Origin: Symsagittifera roscoffensis | Taxonomy: Eukaryota > Xenacoelomorpha > Acoela > Convolutidae | Direction of reading: 5' to 3' | Assembly: GCF_963678635.1 (NCBI RefSeq) | Contig: NC_087064.1 | Location: forward strand, 48,097,346-48,161,345 | Length of the DNA: 64,000 nucleotides | Shown here: piece by piece, positions 53,890-64,000 of the stretch | How positions within the stretch are numbered: the stretch's first letter is position 1 | How the letters are laid out: each line of letters begins with the position of its first letter | The notes under the pieces: generated by a model | Told to the model about the DNA's origin: nothing | The model's database searches: none | The model's input: only the letters and a program-made list of their open reading frames with translations | Translations under genes and position numbers: made by a program

Positions 53890-56461
53890 GTACAACAATG
53901 GCGAATTGTTGCCCATAAGAGTATCGAGCAGATTCACTACTAGCCTGATTGTGGACTTGTTGCTGCTGACAGATAGATCCAAATATCACTATGTGTTGAT
54001 AAGTGATCTCCAGAAACTGGTCGAGTACGTGCGGCACAAAGTGCACCGATTTCAATCTGAGATTTGTCGCAAATGTTTCCACACATGCGCTTCATTCGAA
54101 ACTCTGAGAAGACATCAAGAACTGTGCTACCAAGACGAAGATGTCGTCATAACAATGCCCCGGCCGGGATAAGATGACCACAAGTTCAAAAACTTAACAG
54201 CTCGTTGGTACGTACCCAGAGTAATCTACTTTGATTTGGAGTCACTGCTCTTACCAGTATAAGGACCGCAACCTGATCCGCAAAAATCTAGCACGCAAAC
54301 AATTGAAATCCATCAACCGTGCGGCTACGCGTTAGCAGTAATCGAATTTGGGAAAAAAGACCTGTTAAAGTTTGAGCTTAAAAGAGGACCGAATGTGATG
54401 GAAGAGCTAATTAGCTCCCTTGAATCGTTAGCGAGACAAATTTACGTAGAAAAAAGGAAATATTACACTTTCACTGGTATAACAGACCAGGAACGGGAAG
54501 ATGCTACAATTTGTTGGATATGCGAAAATGATTTTTCCGACAATGATCAAGTGGTACTTGATCATTGCCATTACACCAACAATTTCCTGGGTTGGGCACA
54601 CAATGAGTGTAACGTTAATAGAAAAACAACAAATTACATTCCAGTGGTAGCTCATAATTTGTCAAATTATGATTTACACTTTATAATCAAAGCGCTGGCC
54701 AAAAGCGATTCGGAAAACACTTTTTCTGTAATACCCGCATCTGAAGAAAAATATATATCCTTGACAATCTCAGTCTACATAAAAATGTACACGGAAAAAA
54801 CGGAAAAATCAAAAAACTCTACGAAAATCTGAGATTCATCGATTCGTATAGGTTCATGCTAGCATCGTTGGCAAAACTTGTCGATAATTTGCCCAACGAA
54901 AAGTTTTTTCTGCTGAAGAACTATTTTGAAAAACTCGGCCTCTCACGTGAAAAAACCCAGTCTGTTGAAACAGAAAGGGCATTACCCCTACTCATACTTC
55001 AACTCATTCGAAAAATTCCGAGAAACTTGCCTTCCCCCACGAGTAATGTGGAAAAATAGTCTAACAGGAGGGGATGTGAGTGTTTCAAGAAGCGAGTACA
55101 ATCATGCCCTTAAAGTTTTCACCGAACTGAAGTGTGGCTCACTTGGTGATTACCACGACTTGTACTTGACTACAGATGTGCTATTGCTTGCTTCCGTTTT
55201 CGAAGCTTTTCGTGAAGTTTGCTATCAAACATACGGGCTGGATTGCGCCTGTTACTTCACGGCAAGTAACCTTTCCGGGACGCCTTTCTAAAAGTTTGTA
55301 AGCTCGAACTGAAACTCTTAACGGACCGTAAACATCTAGACCTTGTGCAGCGAATGATACGAGGAGGGATGTCGTCGGTTTACGCGCACCAATTTTACAA
55401 AGCAAACAATAAATACCTCGACGATTTTTCGCCCTCAGAACCATCAAGCTACATCCTCAATATTGATGCAAACAATTTGTACGTGGGGATAATGAAACAC
55501 TGCCCTTTGCCCTTAAACGATTTTTCAATAGTTGAAAAAAGTCTGGCAGACATACTGCTCACCAGCGAAACCTCAGAGTGGGGTTATGTAGTTGAAGTCA
55601 ATTTAACCATATCCGAAGAGCTTCACGACTTCTTTGCTGATTACCCCCTTGCCCCCTCTCGTGAAGTAGTGGACATCGGTGCAATGAGCAACGAGCAGGT
55701 CGACATGTTGGGAAAATTGGGAATCACCACACTGCCAAAAGTGCCAAAGCTTCTACAGACCTTGCATCCTAAAGAAGGTTATGTTTTGCACTACCTTACC
55801 CTAAAATTGTACCATGAGCTGGGAATGAAAATAACTCACCTCGGAAAAGTTCTTCAGTTCCGCCAAAGTCACTGGATGGCACCCTTTGTCGACCTCAGCA
55901 CCCGCCTACGAAAAGCCGCGGTAAATAAATTCCAGGAGAACTTCTACAAGCTAATTGTTAATTCAGCTTTCGGTAAGACAATGGAGTCTAAGTTAGGAAG
56001 AAAGAAGCTGGAGATTGTAAGGAATGAGAGAGAACTTTTACAAAAAACAGCTCTGAGCACAATGAAAAGCTTTCAAATCATTGACGATCAATTAGCCGCA
56101 ATTAGCTTTTCAGTAACAAAAATATTGTGGGATAAACCTATGATAGTTGGTGCGACCATCCTAGACCTCGCCAAGCGTTTCATGTTTCAGTTTCATTATC
56201 AAAAAATGAAACCAAATCTAAACTTGGAACTCCTTTACTCCGACACGGATAGTTTTATTTACGCTATAAAAACTGATGACGTTTACCGAGACTTGGAGAA
56301 AATAAAAGCTGATTTCGACTTTTCAAATTACGATAAGGACCATTTCTTGTTCGAGGATACCAACAAGAAAGTTGTGCTGAAGTTCAAAGACGAGACTGGT
56401 GGGAAGCCGATCAGAGAATTCATCGCCCTAAAACCGAAACTATATTCGGTCGTCCTTAATG

Positions 56462-56789
56462 GTAAATAAAATTTAAGCCACCCTTCCACCCCCATTCCTT
56501 CCTTTTACAGAACAAAATTACCACCACCAACCTACCTACACCCCTTAATTTGTTGCATTAAACTATGGGCATTTAGCTGATTTAGGCAACATTATACAAT
56601 GTTGCCTAAACGTTGATTTATCTGACAACATATTCCCTCTTTTTTCCTCTTTTTTAATCATAATTTAGAGTCTTCTGCTCTTTTTTGGTAAAATGAATCA
56701 AATTTTGTTCGGTATAAATTGAGTTGCTGAAGTGAAATGAAGCTATCCCCTACGTTGTAGAAAAGAATAATAATTTTGCTTCTGTTTAG
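56462..56789 (+). other. spliceosomal intron 2 in the polymerase gene
   Basis: Donor AATG|GTAAAT at 56462, acceptor TTGCTTCTGTTTAG at 56789, length 328 bases. The phase is one base on the left and two on the right, which joins KPKLYSVVLN to the C-terminal exon. Without removal the frame stops at 56467. Confidence 0.8.
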
Positions 56790-57307
56790 AAGGCACTCAA
56801 AAATTGAGTGCCAAAGGAATTAAACGGAGTGCACAGAGAGAACTGGTCCACCAAACCTTCAGGGACACATTATTCATTGGAAAAACAATGAGAGTGTACA
56901 ACTATAATATAGTTTCGAAAGGTCACACCAATATGACAGTGAAACAAAACAAACTTGCATTATCACCATTCGACTCAAAACGTTTTCTATTTTTCGACGG
57001 AATTTCGACAGTGCCCTTTGGTCATAAAGCCGCTGAAGAAAATTCTTTTCTAGAAGACATTTACATGGACACCGAGTGGGCCAACTCATACAATGAAACT
57101 GGAAACAGTTCTCCCGATTTTACACTTCCGGATTGGGGATTTTTACAGCGGCCCTACTCAGAAGCAGAGCTGCAAGAAGAAGAAGAAGCTTCTAGTAGCC
57201 GAGTCCGTGAACGTCCCCCTATAAAAAACCCATTTATTTTATCTGAAGCTTCAAAAGAACGACCATCTAAAAAACAGCGTAAAGAAAACCAAAACAATAA
57301 ACATTAA

Positions 57308-57687
57308 AGTCTGAAACATATATTTTCAGATGATTTTTACTGTTCGTCCTTTTTATACTTCGACTTGTATATGTTTTGGTTTTTACCAATTTACAACTAA
57401 TAAAATACTCGTATTGAGCTCAATCACTGTTTTAACATAAATAGCTTCAGGCAAATAAACTAGTAGACGCAAACCAAGTGTTAATTCAAAACAAATGTGT
57501 GAAATCCTTAGGCTTGTTTTCAATAACAAACTTTAATAGCATGACAAATCTTTGACGAAAAGAAAGAAAGCCAGGAAATGATAACCACATGAAACTAGGA
57601 CGAAAAAAGAAAAGTTCAGGAATTAGGACGATTAATTTTAATTATCGCGGGAAAAGGGACCGCTTTCAAAGGAATTAGAAGGAATTA
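57308..57687. other. Polinton right non-coding end
   Basis: Non-coding. ATAATTAAAATTAATCGTCC-type sequence near 57630 (reverse complement) has weak similarity to the inner side of the left end. Confidence 0.4.
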
Positions 57688-57896
57688 TTGTATCGCGTCC
57701 CGGTTGTTGAGCTCAGCTTAACAAGATCCTAAGGAGGGGGTCTTTTACTTTAGGGGTGGGAACTTGCGATCATTTGCAAAATCCTAGGATAGGGGTCCTC
57801 CAAAAAATTAAGGACCCCTTTCCTAGGATTTTGCTTTACGTGAGGACCCCCCCCCCTTAGGAAGGACCCCCCCTTAGGATCCGGGACATGATACAA
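57688..57896 (-). repeat. Polinton right terminal repeat, inverted
   Basis: A 209-bp counterpart of 39669-39884 in reverse orientation, beginning TTGTATCGCGTCCCGG and ending CCGGGACATGATACAA. It is followed after seven bases by the right copy of the PLE direct repeat. Confidence 0.8.
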
Positions 57897-57903
57897 CACT
57901 ACT

Positions 57904-58454
57904 GATCACTATGACACACCTTCCACTCTAACGTCAAAATACTCAAGCGATTTATCGCAATTGCAGGCAACCAAAGTGCGACAAAAAAATTGCCAAAAGT
58001 ATCTTCAAAAGAAGTAAAAGAAAACATGCTTGCCATCCCTGAAAACCTCGTTTGAATGTTAGTTGCAACACAAAGTGCGGACAAAACTTCAGTGAGCAAT
58101 GTGGATTAAGGATCAACGTGAGCCAAAATCTCGCCATGTGGGTGAAAGAACAACGTAGGTACGACAACCCGGTAGGACAGCATTTGCAGTTAAAATCAGA
58201 AATTATAGACCAAACAAAAAACACTCATGAGCAACTCACGCTACAATCAGTGTTTATGTAGGCCCAAAATAAACACCCGCAAGTAAATCAAGAGAAAAGC
58301 GTTAACCTTGAAATTTTAGTCTGTTTATAAAGTTAGCTAACTTTGAACAAAATTTGGACATTAAAAAAGTTGGCAATCAAAAATAAAATAATTTTTCGAA
58401 CACATTTGATTCGAGCGCAATGTGTAACCTCATATTTTTATGCACACTTTGTTT
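57904..58454 (+). repeat. PLE remnant, right copy of the direct repeat that flanks the Polinton
   Basis: Nearly identical to 39118-39667 and in the same orientation. Contains the decayed GIY-YIG tail at 58052-58261. Unlike the left copy it continues without interruption into 58455 onward. Confidence 0.85.
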
Positions 58455-59494
58455 TCAAGCAGTTCTGAGTGTTTTGATTTCTGTGTTTATAGTTAGAGTT
58501 TTGTAGATTTGGGTGGAAAAATTAAAATGATCCGACTGGTCTGTTGTTCTGTTCTGCTCAGCTGAGATATTTGGATTTGCGATCTAGTTGAAAAGAATGA
58601 CAGTTGTGACAAGAGTGTTCAGCGGCCTTGCAGTCTGTACACGCACTGGAGTTCCATAAATTATATGATTCATTGTCATTTTGAGGTCAGTATCTATGAA
58701 ACTACAAAATAATCGATAAGAACTCATCAAAACTGGAAAATAATTCTAGTTTTTTTTGTCTAAACATATTATAGTCGACTAAAATACATTAATTTGCAAA
58801 ATTTTTTCAAGGTTATATAATTTCTTTTTTCGTAGGGGAGTGGAGGGATTTGCGCAAATTCGGATGGGGCAAAGTGAGGAAAGCGGTTGGATTTGAGTAG
58901 GTTTAGATGGCGAGTAGCCCGTATGTAGCGCAGAAAGTTTGCAAGTTTTGTAAATGATTTTGCAAAAAAATGTAAAGATTAAAATCCGTTATAATCATTT
59001 ATATTGGATTTTAACTGGATTATAATACCTTAGAATGAATTTTAATGGATTGTGTTTTCACGAATAATCGATTATGTTGACCATATAATCGATTTTGTGG
59101 TCTAAATTTAAAACAATAATGGATTATCATGACAACATTTCAGACAACAACTTTTCAGTATAATCGCTTATTATCCAAGGAACTCCAGTGCGGGAATACA
59201 ACAGGGCACCGAGCTGAAAAGCCCCTTGCTGGAGCTACCTGCACTCATTGAAAATAGAAAACAATAGATTAAAATGGGTTTTTATTGTCAGTCTCCATAA
59301 ATATCAAAAAAATTGATTATAACTGAATAAAAAAGGATAATAATGTTACTATTGTTCGAAACGATAAAAATCATTACAATCGTTTATAATCGATTCTAAC
59401 CGACTTTTTTAAAAACAAAATTTCTCGAATTGTATTGTTTTATAATCCATTATAATGGATACTAATCCATTATTATTGAACAATTGTCATCGCT
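58418..59494. repeat. long direct repeat B, copy 1
   Basis: This block recurs at 62896-64000 with small differences. It is non-coding, and its second half is full of the A/T palindrome ATTATAATCGATTATAAT and variants with CC or CG at the centre. It follows directly on the PLE remnant, so PLE tail and block B may form one repeat family. Confidence 0.85.
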
Positions 59495-60865
59495 TCATTT
59501 TGTTGCGATAATAAAAATAATATTATAAGAGGTTTTTCGGTAAAATTGTAATCAACCATTAATGATTATATTTATTAAAGTGTCACCAAAAAGTTACATC
59601 AGATGTATTTGAACAAGCAAATTACTATCATTCAAAAAACAAAACATAAACAGCCAACACCCAACTTCCACCATTACTTCAACCCCCCGTTCAGTTTTGT
59701 ATAATCAGTGACGGATGAATTTTTTCTTAACTGTATTCACGTATTTAATAATAGTGTGCTTGGTTCCATCCCACAATCAGTTTTGTAACTGCGAAAGCTG
59801 ATGCAACAATAAAAAAAGTCTCTCTCAAATATAATCTGAAATGATCAAGTATTCAGTTTTTGAAGTCTTCGATTAAATTAACTGGAAGTCCGTATTATGG
59901 ATTTATATTACCAAAATTGGTTATATGGGTATAGTGCTAAGACTACGAAAAAGCAAGGAATCATGGCAAGTTTCTTCAGAACTGATTACCTTCAAGTCGT
60001 ATTAAACGATGATGAGCAAAAACATCTTGTGTGATATACATTTTGGTGAATTCGAGTTTGCGAGTTTCTTTCGGTATCCAGTATAAATCTCTGTTCTTGC
60101 TAGTTTTGAGCCTGTTTGGCTAGGGCCGACACAAGCAAAACAATATCTGATGAATTATTTATTCTAATTGATTGGATTTAATCAGTTTTGTTTGAATATA
60201 GCTCCTAGATCATTTTTCAAAAGTTTTGTAGATGAAGTAAATCTAGATTAAATATAGAAAAGGATCTGATTCCAATTTTAGACTTTTAAGAAGCTCAGAT
60301 ACAAGCAGTGGCTTCATGTGTTAATATTACACCCCAGTGTCTATAGTCTGACGGCAGCGGTTTGAAAGAATCAGGTTTGACTCTTAATGAGAAAATGGCG
60401 GGGATTTTTTGTCAGTTGGCTTCTGGATGAAAATTAAGGTCTAGCAAAACAAAAGTTTACTTATTACCAGAAGTTCTATCTCTTTTCCTTCACTAGCATA
60501 GTAGCGGCACTAAAATAATTTCATAATTTCTGGTGCGTGTCTGCATTATAATTGAGTTTAAAAGGTAAATATTGTTTTGTGAATCTAAAAGTTATTTAAT
60601 CTAAAAATTTGAGGCGGGCACTAACATCCTAACTTCTTAATCCATTTTCAAACATTTGGAGCTCGTTTACTAGATTGAGATTGGTACAAGATGTTACACA
60701 AATATCAGCTTTTAAAGAAGCAAATAAACTAGCACAAAATTCCTCGAAAATTATTCAGGGGACAGCTCAAACTGGATGTAAAAAAGTGAAAAATGGGAAC
60801 CTTTTGGGTGGCGAGGAGTCCAAATTCTCAAGTAAAAGAAGCGTCCGCATCCTCAAATCAGTCCC
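59495..60865. other. non-coding stretch
   Basis: AT-rich, no supported gene, no RNA gene recognised. Separate from the repeat blocks on both sides. Confidence 0.4.
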
Positions 60866-61560
60866 GGGTATACATTTTTTTTGTTTGTGGCTTCTTGTAG
60901 GGTTGAGTCATACAACCCCCATCTTACTGCCCCCTAACCCACGTCTGACTAAAATGAAAATAAAAAAAACTGGCTGTTGTGCTATTCAAGCAGGTCCGTT
61001 TGCATTTATCTGAACAAAAACTTCAACGATTAATTTTTAAATTGTAAAACTGTTTGACGGTGTTCAGAGGGACGTATCTATGCCGCAAGTGTAAGACCTG
61101 AATTTATTCGCATCATCAAAAAAAACACAATGTTAAATATCTATAACTTGTCTTATTTCACTAGGATTCAAACTGAGCTAACAAAATATTCTAGTTTGAG
61201 CCCTATACATTTTTTTTGTTTGTAGCTTCTTGTAGGGTTGAGTCATACAACCCCCATCCTACTGCCCCCCAACCCACGTCTGACTAAAATGAAAATAAAA
61301 AAAATAACTGGCTGTTGTGCTATTCAAGCAGGTCCGTTTGACCAGAAAAATCTTTGCATTAATCTGAACAAAAACATCATCGATTAACTTTTATATTGTA
61401 AAAGGGTTTGACGGTGTTCAGAGGGATGTGTATCTATGCCGCAAGTGTAAAACCTGAATTTGTTCGCATGATCAGAAAACACACTGTTGAATATCTATAA
61501 ATAACCTTAATTCACCAGGACTCAAACTGAGCAAACAAGCTATTCTAGTTTGAGTCCTAG
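60866..61560. repeat. tandem duplication of a unit of about 340 bp
   Basis: The unit beginning TATACATTTTTTTTGTTTGT at about 60868 is repeated from about 61204. Landmarks: GTTGAGTCATACAACCCCCAT, AACCCACGTCTGACTAAAATG, GGCTGTTGTGCTATTCAAGC. The second copy has a short insertion after GGTCCGTTTG. The 112-codon frame at 60675-61013 lies partly on it and is probably not a gene. Confidence 0.85.
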
Positions 61561-62895
61561 GAAGAAGTGACCTGAATTGAAGCAAAATTCACTGAAAAAT
61601 TCAGAAAAACAATCTGCATAAACTCCTGTTGATGCATGCGCGCATGAGTGTTTTGAACGAAAACAATCTGTTGTTTTGAAATTGGTGCAACTTGCAATGT
61701 GACAGTTTTTTAAACAATTTTTTTCTCAAACACTATGCTCAGCGAGCTTGAAAAATTTTATTTTTTTTTATTTATTAGGCTCTATAGTTACCAGGCTTTT
61801 TTTCAATATAAGGCCCGGACTTTTGCGAGTTTTAGACAATTTAGGAATGTGCGCTCAGTGATTCTTTTATTTATAGCCAATGTCCAGACCACAATTTTCA
61901 CAAAATTTTTCTTTTTATTTGTTCCTTGATTTGGTGACTTCTTCCGCATCAGTGCTAAAAAAACTGTCCAACTCATTTTTATAACCAAGCCAATAGCCAA
62001 GTCTTTTTTTTGAATCAGTGATTTATATAGACTTCTTTTAATTCAGTGATCAAAAGAACGGTTGAACTCAATTTTTTTTATTTCGATTACATCCACAAAC
62101 GTATTAAACTTTGCTGACAACTGCCTGGCAATAAATCCAAATATGCAAGAGAATTGAATCAGTGTTTTAAGTGGGTTTCTGTTATTATTCATTTTCGGAT
62201 TGGTTTGTAGAATAGTTTTTTATCTACTTTTTTTAACTTCAAATTCAGTCAAAAAATTTCCAAAGATTTCAGACCAAGGCTGTTCTACTTGCATCCATTT
62301 TCACCGTTAATAATCGATTATATTAGGATTTCAGTACCAACCTTACTAAAATTGAGAAACAATCGATTTTAATCAATTAATAATCGATTTTAATCTCTCT
62401 TTTTCAGATCAAACTATAGTTAATTCTAATCCCTTTTAACCGACTATAATCAATTATTTATTCCTCCACTTTTCTATACAATTACAATGAACTAAAATTA
62501 ATTATAATCCTTTTTTTTATTCAAATTTCTAATTCATTAGTTTTGCACAAAATTCCATTATAATCGATTATAATTGATTATAATCCCTTTTGTTAGTCCA
62601 TTTTGTCTTCGCAGTTGCATCTACATGTTTATACTTTATGCTTTTTGTAGACGTTGGTTCATATGAGAAAAGAGAAAAAAGTTTTTTAAAAATTTCCAAC
62701 CAATTCAATTTTATAAGGTTTTTTTTATAAATTCTTCCCCATAAGAATTGTTTTGTTATGCTCATTTCAGGCTTTTTAACCACCAAAACATCAGCAAATT
62801 GATTTAGTTTCATGACTGATGATTCGGAAGATTTTTCCGCGGGAATTTTTTAAAAAAAATGAAAGGATCTCTATACCCTTCAATAAATAAGAGAT
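61561..62895. other. non-coding stretch with AATCGATT motifs
   Basis: No gene. From about 62310 to 62600 the AATCGATTATAAT motif is again frequent, as in block B. Confidence 0.5.
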
Positions 62896-64000
62896 CAATG
62901 TTTAACCTCATATTTTTATGCACACTTTGTTTCCAATCAGTTCTGAGTGTTTTGATTTCTGTGTTTATAGTTAGAGATTTGTAGATTTGGGTGAAAAATT
63001 AAAACGATCCGACTGGTCTGTTGTTCTGTTCTGCTCAGCTGAACTAGATATTTGGATTTGCCATGTAGTTGAAGAGAATGGCAGTTGTGACAAGAGTGTT
63101 CAGCGGCCTTGCAGTCTGTTCACGCACTGGAGTTCCATAAATTAAATTATATATTGTCATTTTGAGGTCAGTATCTATGAAACTACAAAAATTATTGATA
63201 ATAACTCATCAAAACTGGAAATTAATTCTAGTTTTTTGTCTAAACATATTATAGTCGACTAAAATCCATTATAATGTATTTTTTGAGAAATTATGAATTT
63301 TGCAAAATTTTTTCAAGGTTATATCATTTCTTTTTTCGTAGGGGAGTGGAGGGATTTTTGCAAATGCGGATGGGGGCAAAGTGAGGGAAGCGGTTGATTT
63401 GCGTAGGTTTAGATTGCGAGTAGCCCGTATGTAGCGCAGAAAGTTTGCAAGTTTTGCAAATGATTTTGCAAAAAAATGTAAAGATTAAAATCCGTTATAA
63501 TCAATTATAATGGATTTTAACTGGATTATAATACCTTAGAATTGATTTCAATGGGTTGTATTTTTACGAATAAATGATTATGTTGACCATATAAACGATT
63601 TTGTGGTCTAAAATTAAAACAATAATGGATTATCATGACAACATTTCAGACAACAATATTTCAGTATCATCGCTTATTATCCAAGGAGCTCCGGTGCGGG
63701 AATACAACAGGGCACAGAGCTGAAAAGCCCCTTGCTGGAGCTACCTGCACTCATTGAAAATAGAAAACAATAGATTAAAATGGGTTTTTATTGTCAGTCT
63801 CCATAAATATCAAAAAAATTGATTATAACTGAATAAAAAAGGATAATAATGTTACTATTGTTCGAAACGATAAAAATCATTACAATCGTTTATAATCGAT
63901 TTTAACCGACTTTTTTTAAAACAAAATTTCTCGAATTGTATTGTTTTATAATCCATTATAATGGTTTCTAATCCATTATTATTCAACAATTTTCGTCGCA
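62896..64000. repeat. long direct repeat B, copy 2 (runs off the window)
   Basis: Starts at CAATGTTTAACCTCATATTT and follows 58418-59494 in order to the window edge. The junction on the left side is abrupt. It differs from copy one by scattered substitutions and small indels. Confidence 0.85.

Larger units (their letters stand above)
52729..57307 (+). pseudogene. protein-primed family B DNA polymerase (pPolB) with two introns, broken
   Basis: N terminus: C2H2-like zinc fingers (52768-53010, CQQCGK....H....H, CDECLE..., CIYCHT...). Middle: exonuclease motif I YFDLES near 54228, an embedded HNH/EndoVII-like motif CWIC...DHCHYTNNFLG.AHNECN (54510-54625), motif II NYDLHF near 54665, motif III YLTTDVLLL near 55160. 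Polymerase motifs: DANNLY (A), NSAFGKT (B) and YSDTDSF (C) between 55465 and 56260. Two introns are supported (listed separately). Breaks: stops at 54170-54172 and 54260-54262 and frame changes near 54800, 54950 and 55275. The C terminus is polar with an NLS-like KKQRKE. The enzyme would replicate the element. Confidence 0.88.
39669..57896 (+). mobile_element. Polinton/Maverick element, 18.2 kb
   Basis: The hallmark set is present between inverted terminal sequences: protein-primed family B DNA polymerase, retroviral-type integrase, FtsK/HerA-type ATPase, adenain-like protease, double jelly-roll major capsid and minor capsid proteins. All core genes are on the plus strand. Termini start TTGTATC on both sides, not the AG described for many Polintons, and I see no 6-bp target duplication. 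Breaks in the major capsid, integrase and polymerase genes suggest an inactive copy. Confidence 0.9.

Noticed and set aside
39118-58454. 550-bp flanks as LTRs of one large retroelement
   Set aside because: The enclosed genes are those of a Polinton with inverted ends of its own, and the flanks contain a PLE gene tail.
60675-61013. 112-codon plus-strand ORF
   Set aside because: It runs partly over a tandemly duplicated non-coding unit, and the second copy does not keep the frame.
1-64000. tRNA, rRNA or host housekeeping genes
   Set aside because: No cloverleaf-like A and B box pairs, rRNA-like stretches or recognisable host proteins were noticed on reading. A covariance-model search would be needed to exclude small RNA genes.

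Overview
The window looks like repeat-dominated nuclear DNA of an invertebrate animal. It is AT-rich, has no bacterial operons, contains spliceosomal introns, and is packed with mobile elements in different stages of decay. The Ty3/Gypsy, macrodomain and SGNH protein families resemble, from memory and unchecked, predicted proteins of water fleas (Daphnia). I therefore lean to a cladoceran crustacean, but the sequence alone only supports a metazoan, probably an arthropod. I see no convincing host gene.

Layout. 1-4350: two head-to-tail Penelope-like retroelement (PLE) copies whose reverse transcriptase carries a PHD-type zinc finger between the palm motif and the YVDD motif. 4350-7088: mostly non-coding, with short CCGGAGGGGTCC-type repeats. 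7089-16035: a broken Ty3/Gypsy element (gag, protease, RT, RNase H, integrase), followed on the same strand by a broken macrodomain. 16414-28626: a degenerate coding block with a coiled-coil protein, an SGNH-esterase-like domain, a large unknown protein and Gypsy RT/integrase remnants. Most of this block is present twice as a tandem duplication of about 5.5 kb, with its junction at 22706/22707. 28627-39667: heavily decayed DNA with PLE fragments, a 219-bp fold-back MITE, two 525-bp interspersed repeats in opposite orientation, and a duplicated segment of about 0.95 kb.

39669-57896: an 18-kb Polinton/Maverick, the most gene-rich part of the window. In order, all on the plus strand unless stated: two unknown genes, an exonuclease-like gene, two small overlapping ORFs, a membrane protein, the packaging ATPase, two conserved Polinton proteins, the retroviral-type integrase, the minor capsid protein, a basic core-like protein, the double jelly-roll major capsid protein and the adenain-like protease. 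Then comes a 3.6-kb cargo module bounded by an 81-bp near-perfect GC-rich inverted repeat. It holds two minus-strand genes, one PC4-like, and one plus-strand gene with a nuclear localisation signal. Last is protein-primed DNA polymerase B, with N-terminal C2H2 fingers, an embedded HNH-like zinc motif and two introns. The ends are inverted fold-back repeats, and 550-bp nearly identical direct copies of a PLE remnant flank the whole element.

57904-64000: PLE remnant followed by non-coding repeats. A block of about 1.1 kb occurs at 58418 and again at 62896, a unit of about 340 bp is duplicated at 60866-61560, and the A/T palindrome TTATAATCGATTATAA and its variants recur many times.

The Polinton genes together describe a self-synthesising transposon or virus-like element: polymerase for replication, integrase for insertion, and ATPase, protease and capsid proteins for particles. 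Several core genes carry frameshifts or stops, so this copy is probably dead unless some breaks are assembly errors. The bounded cargo module is the best candidate for something new.
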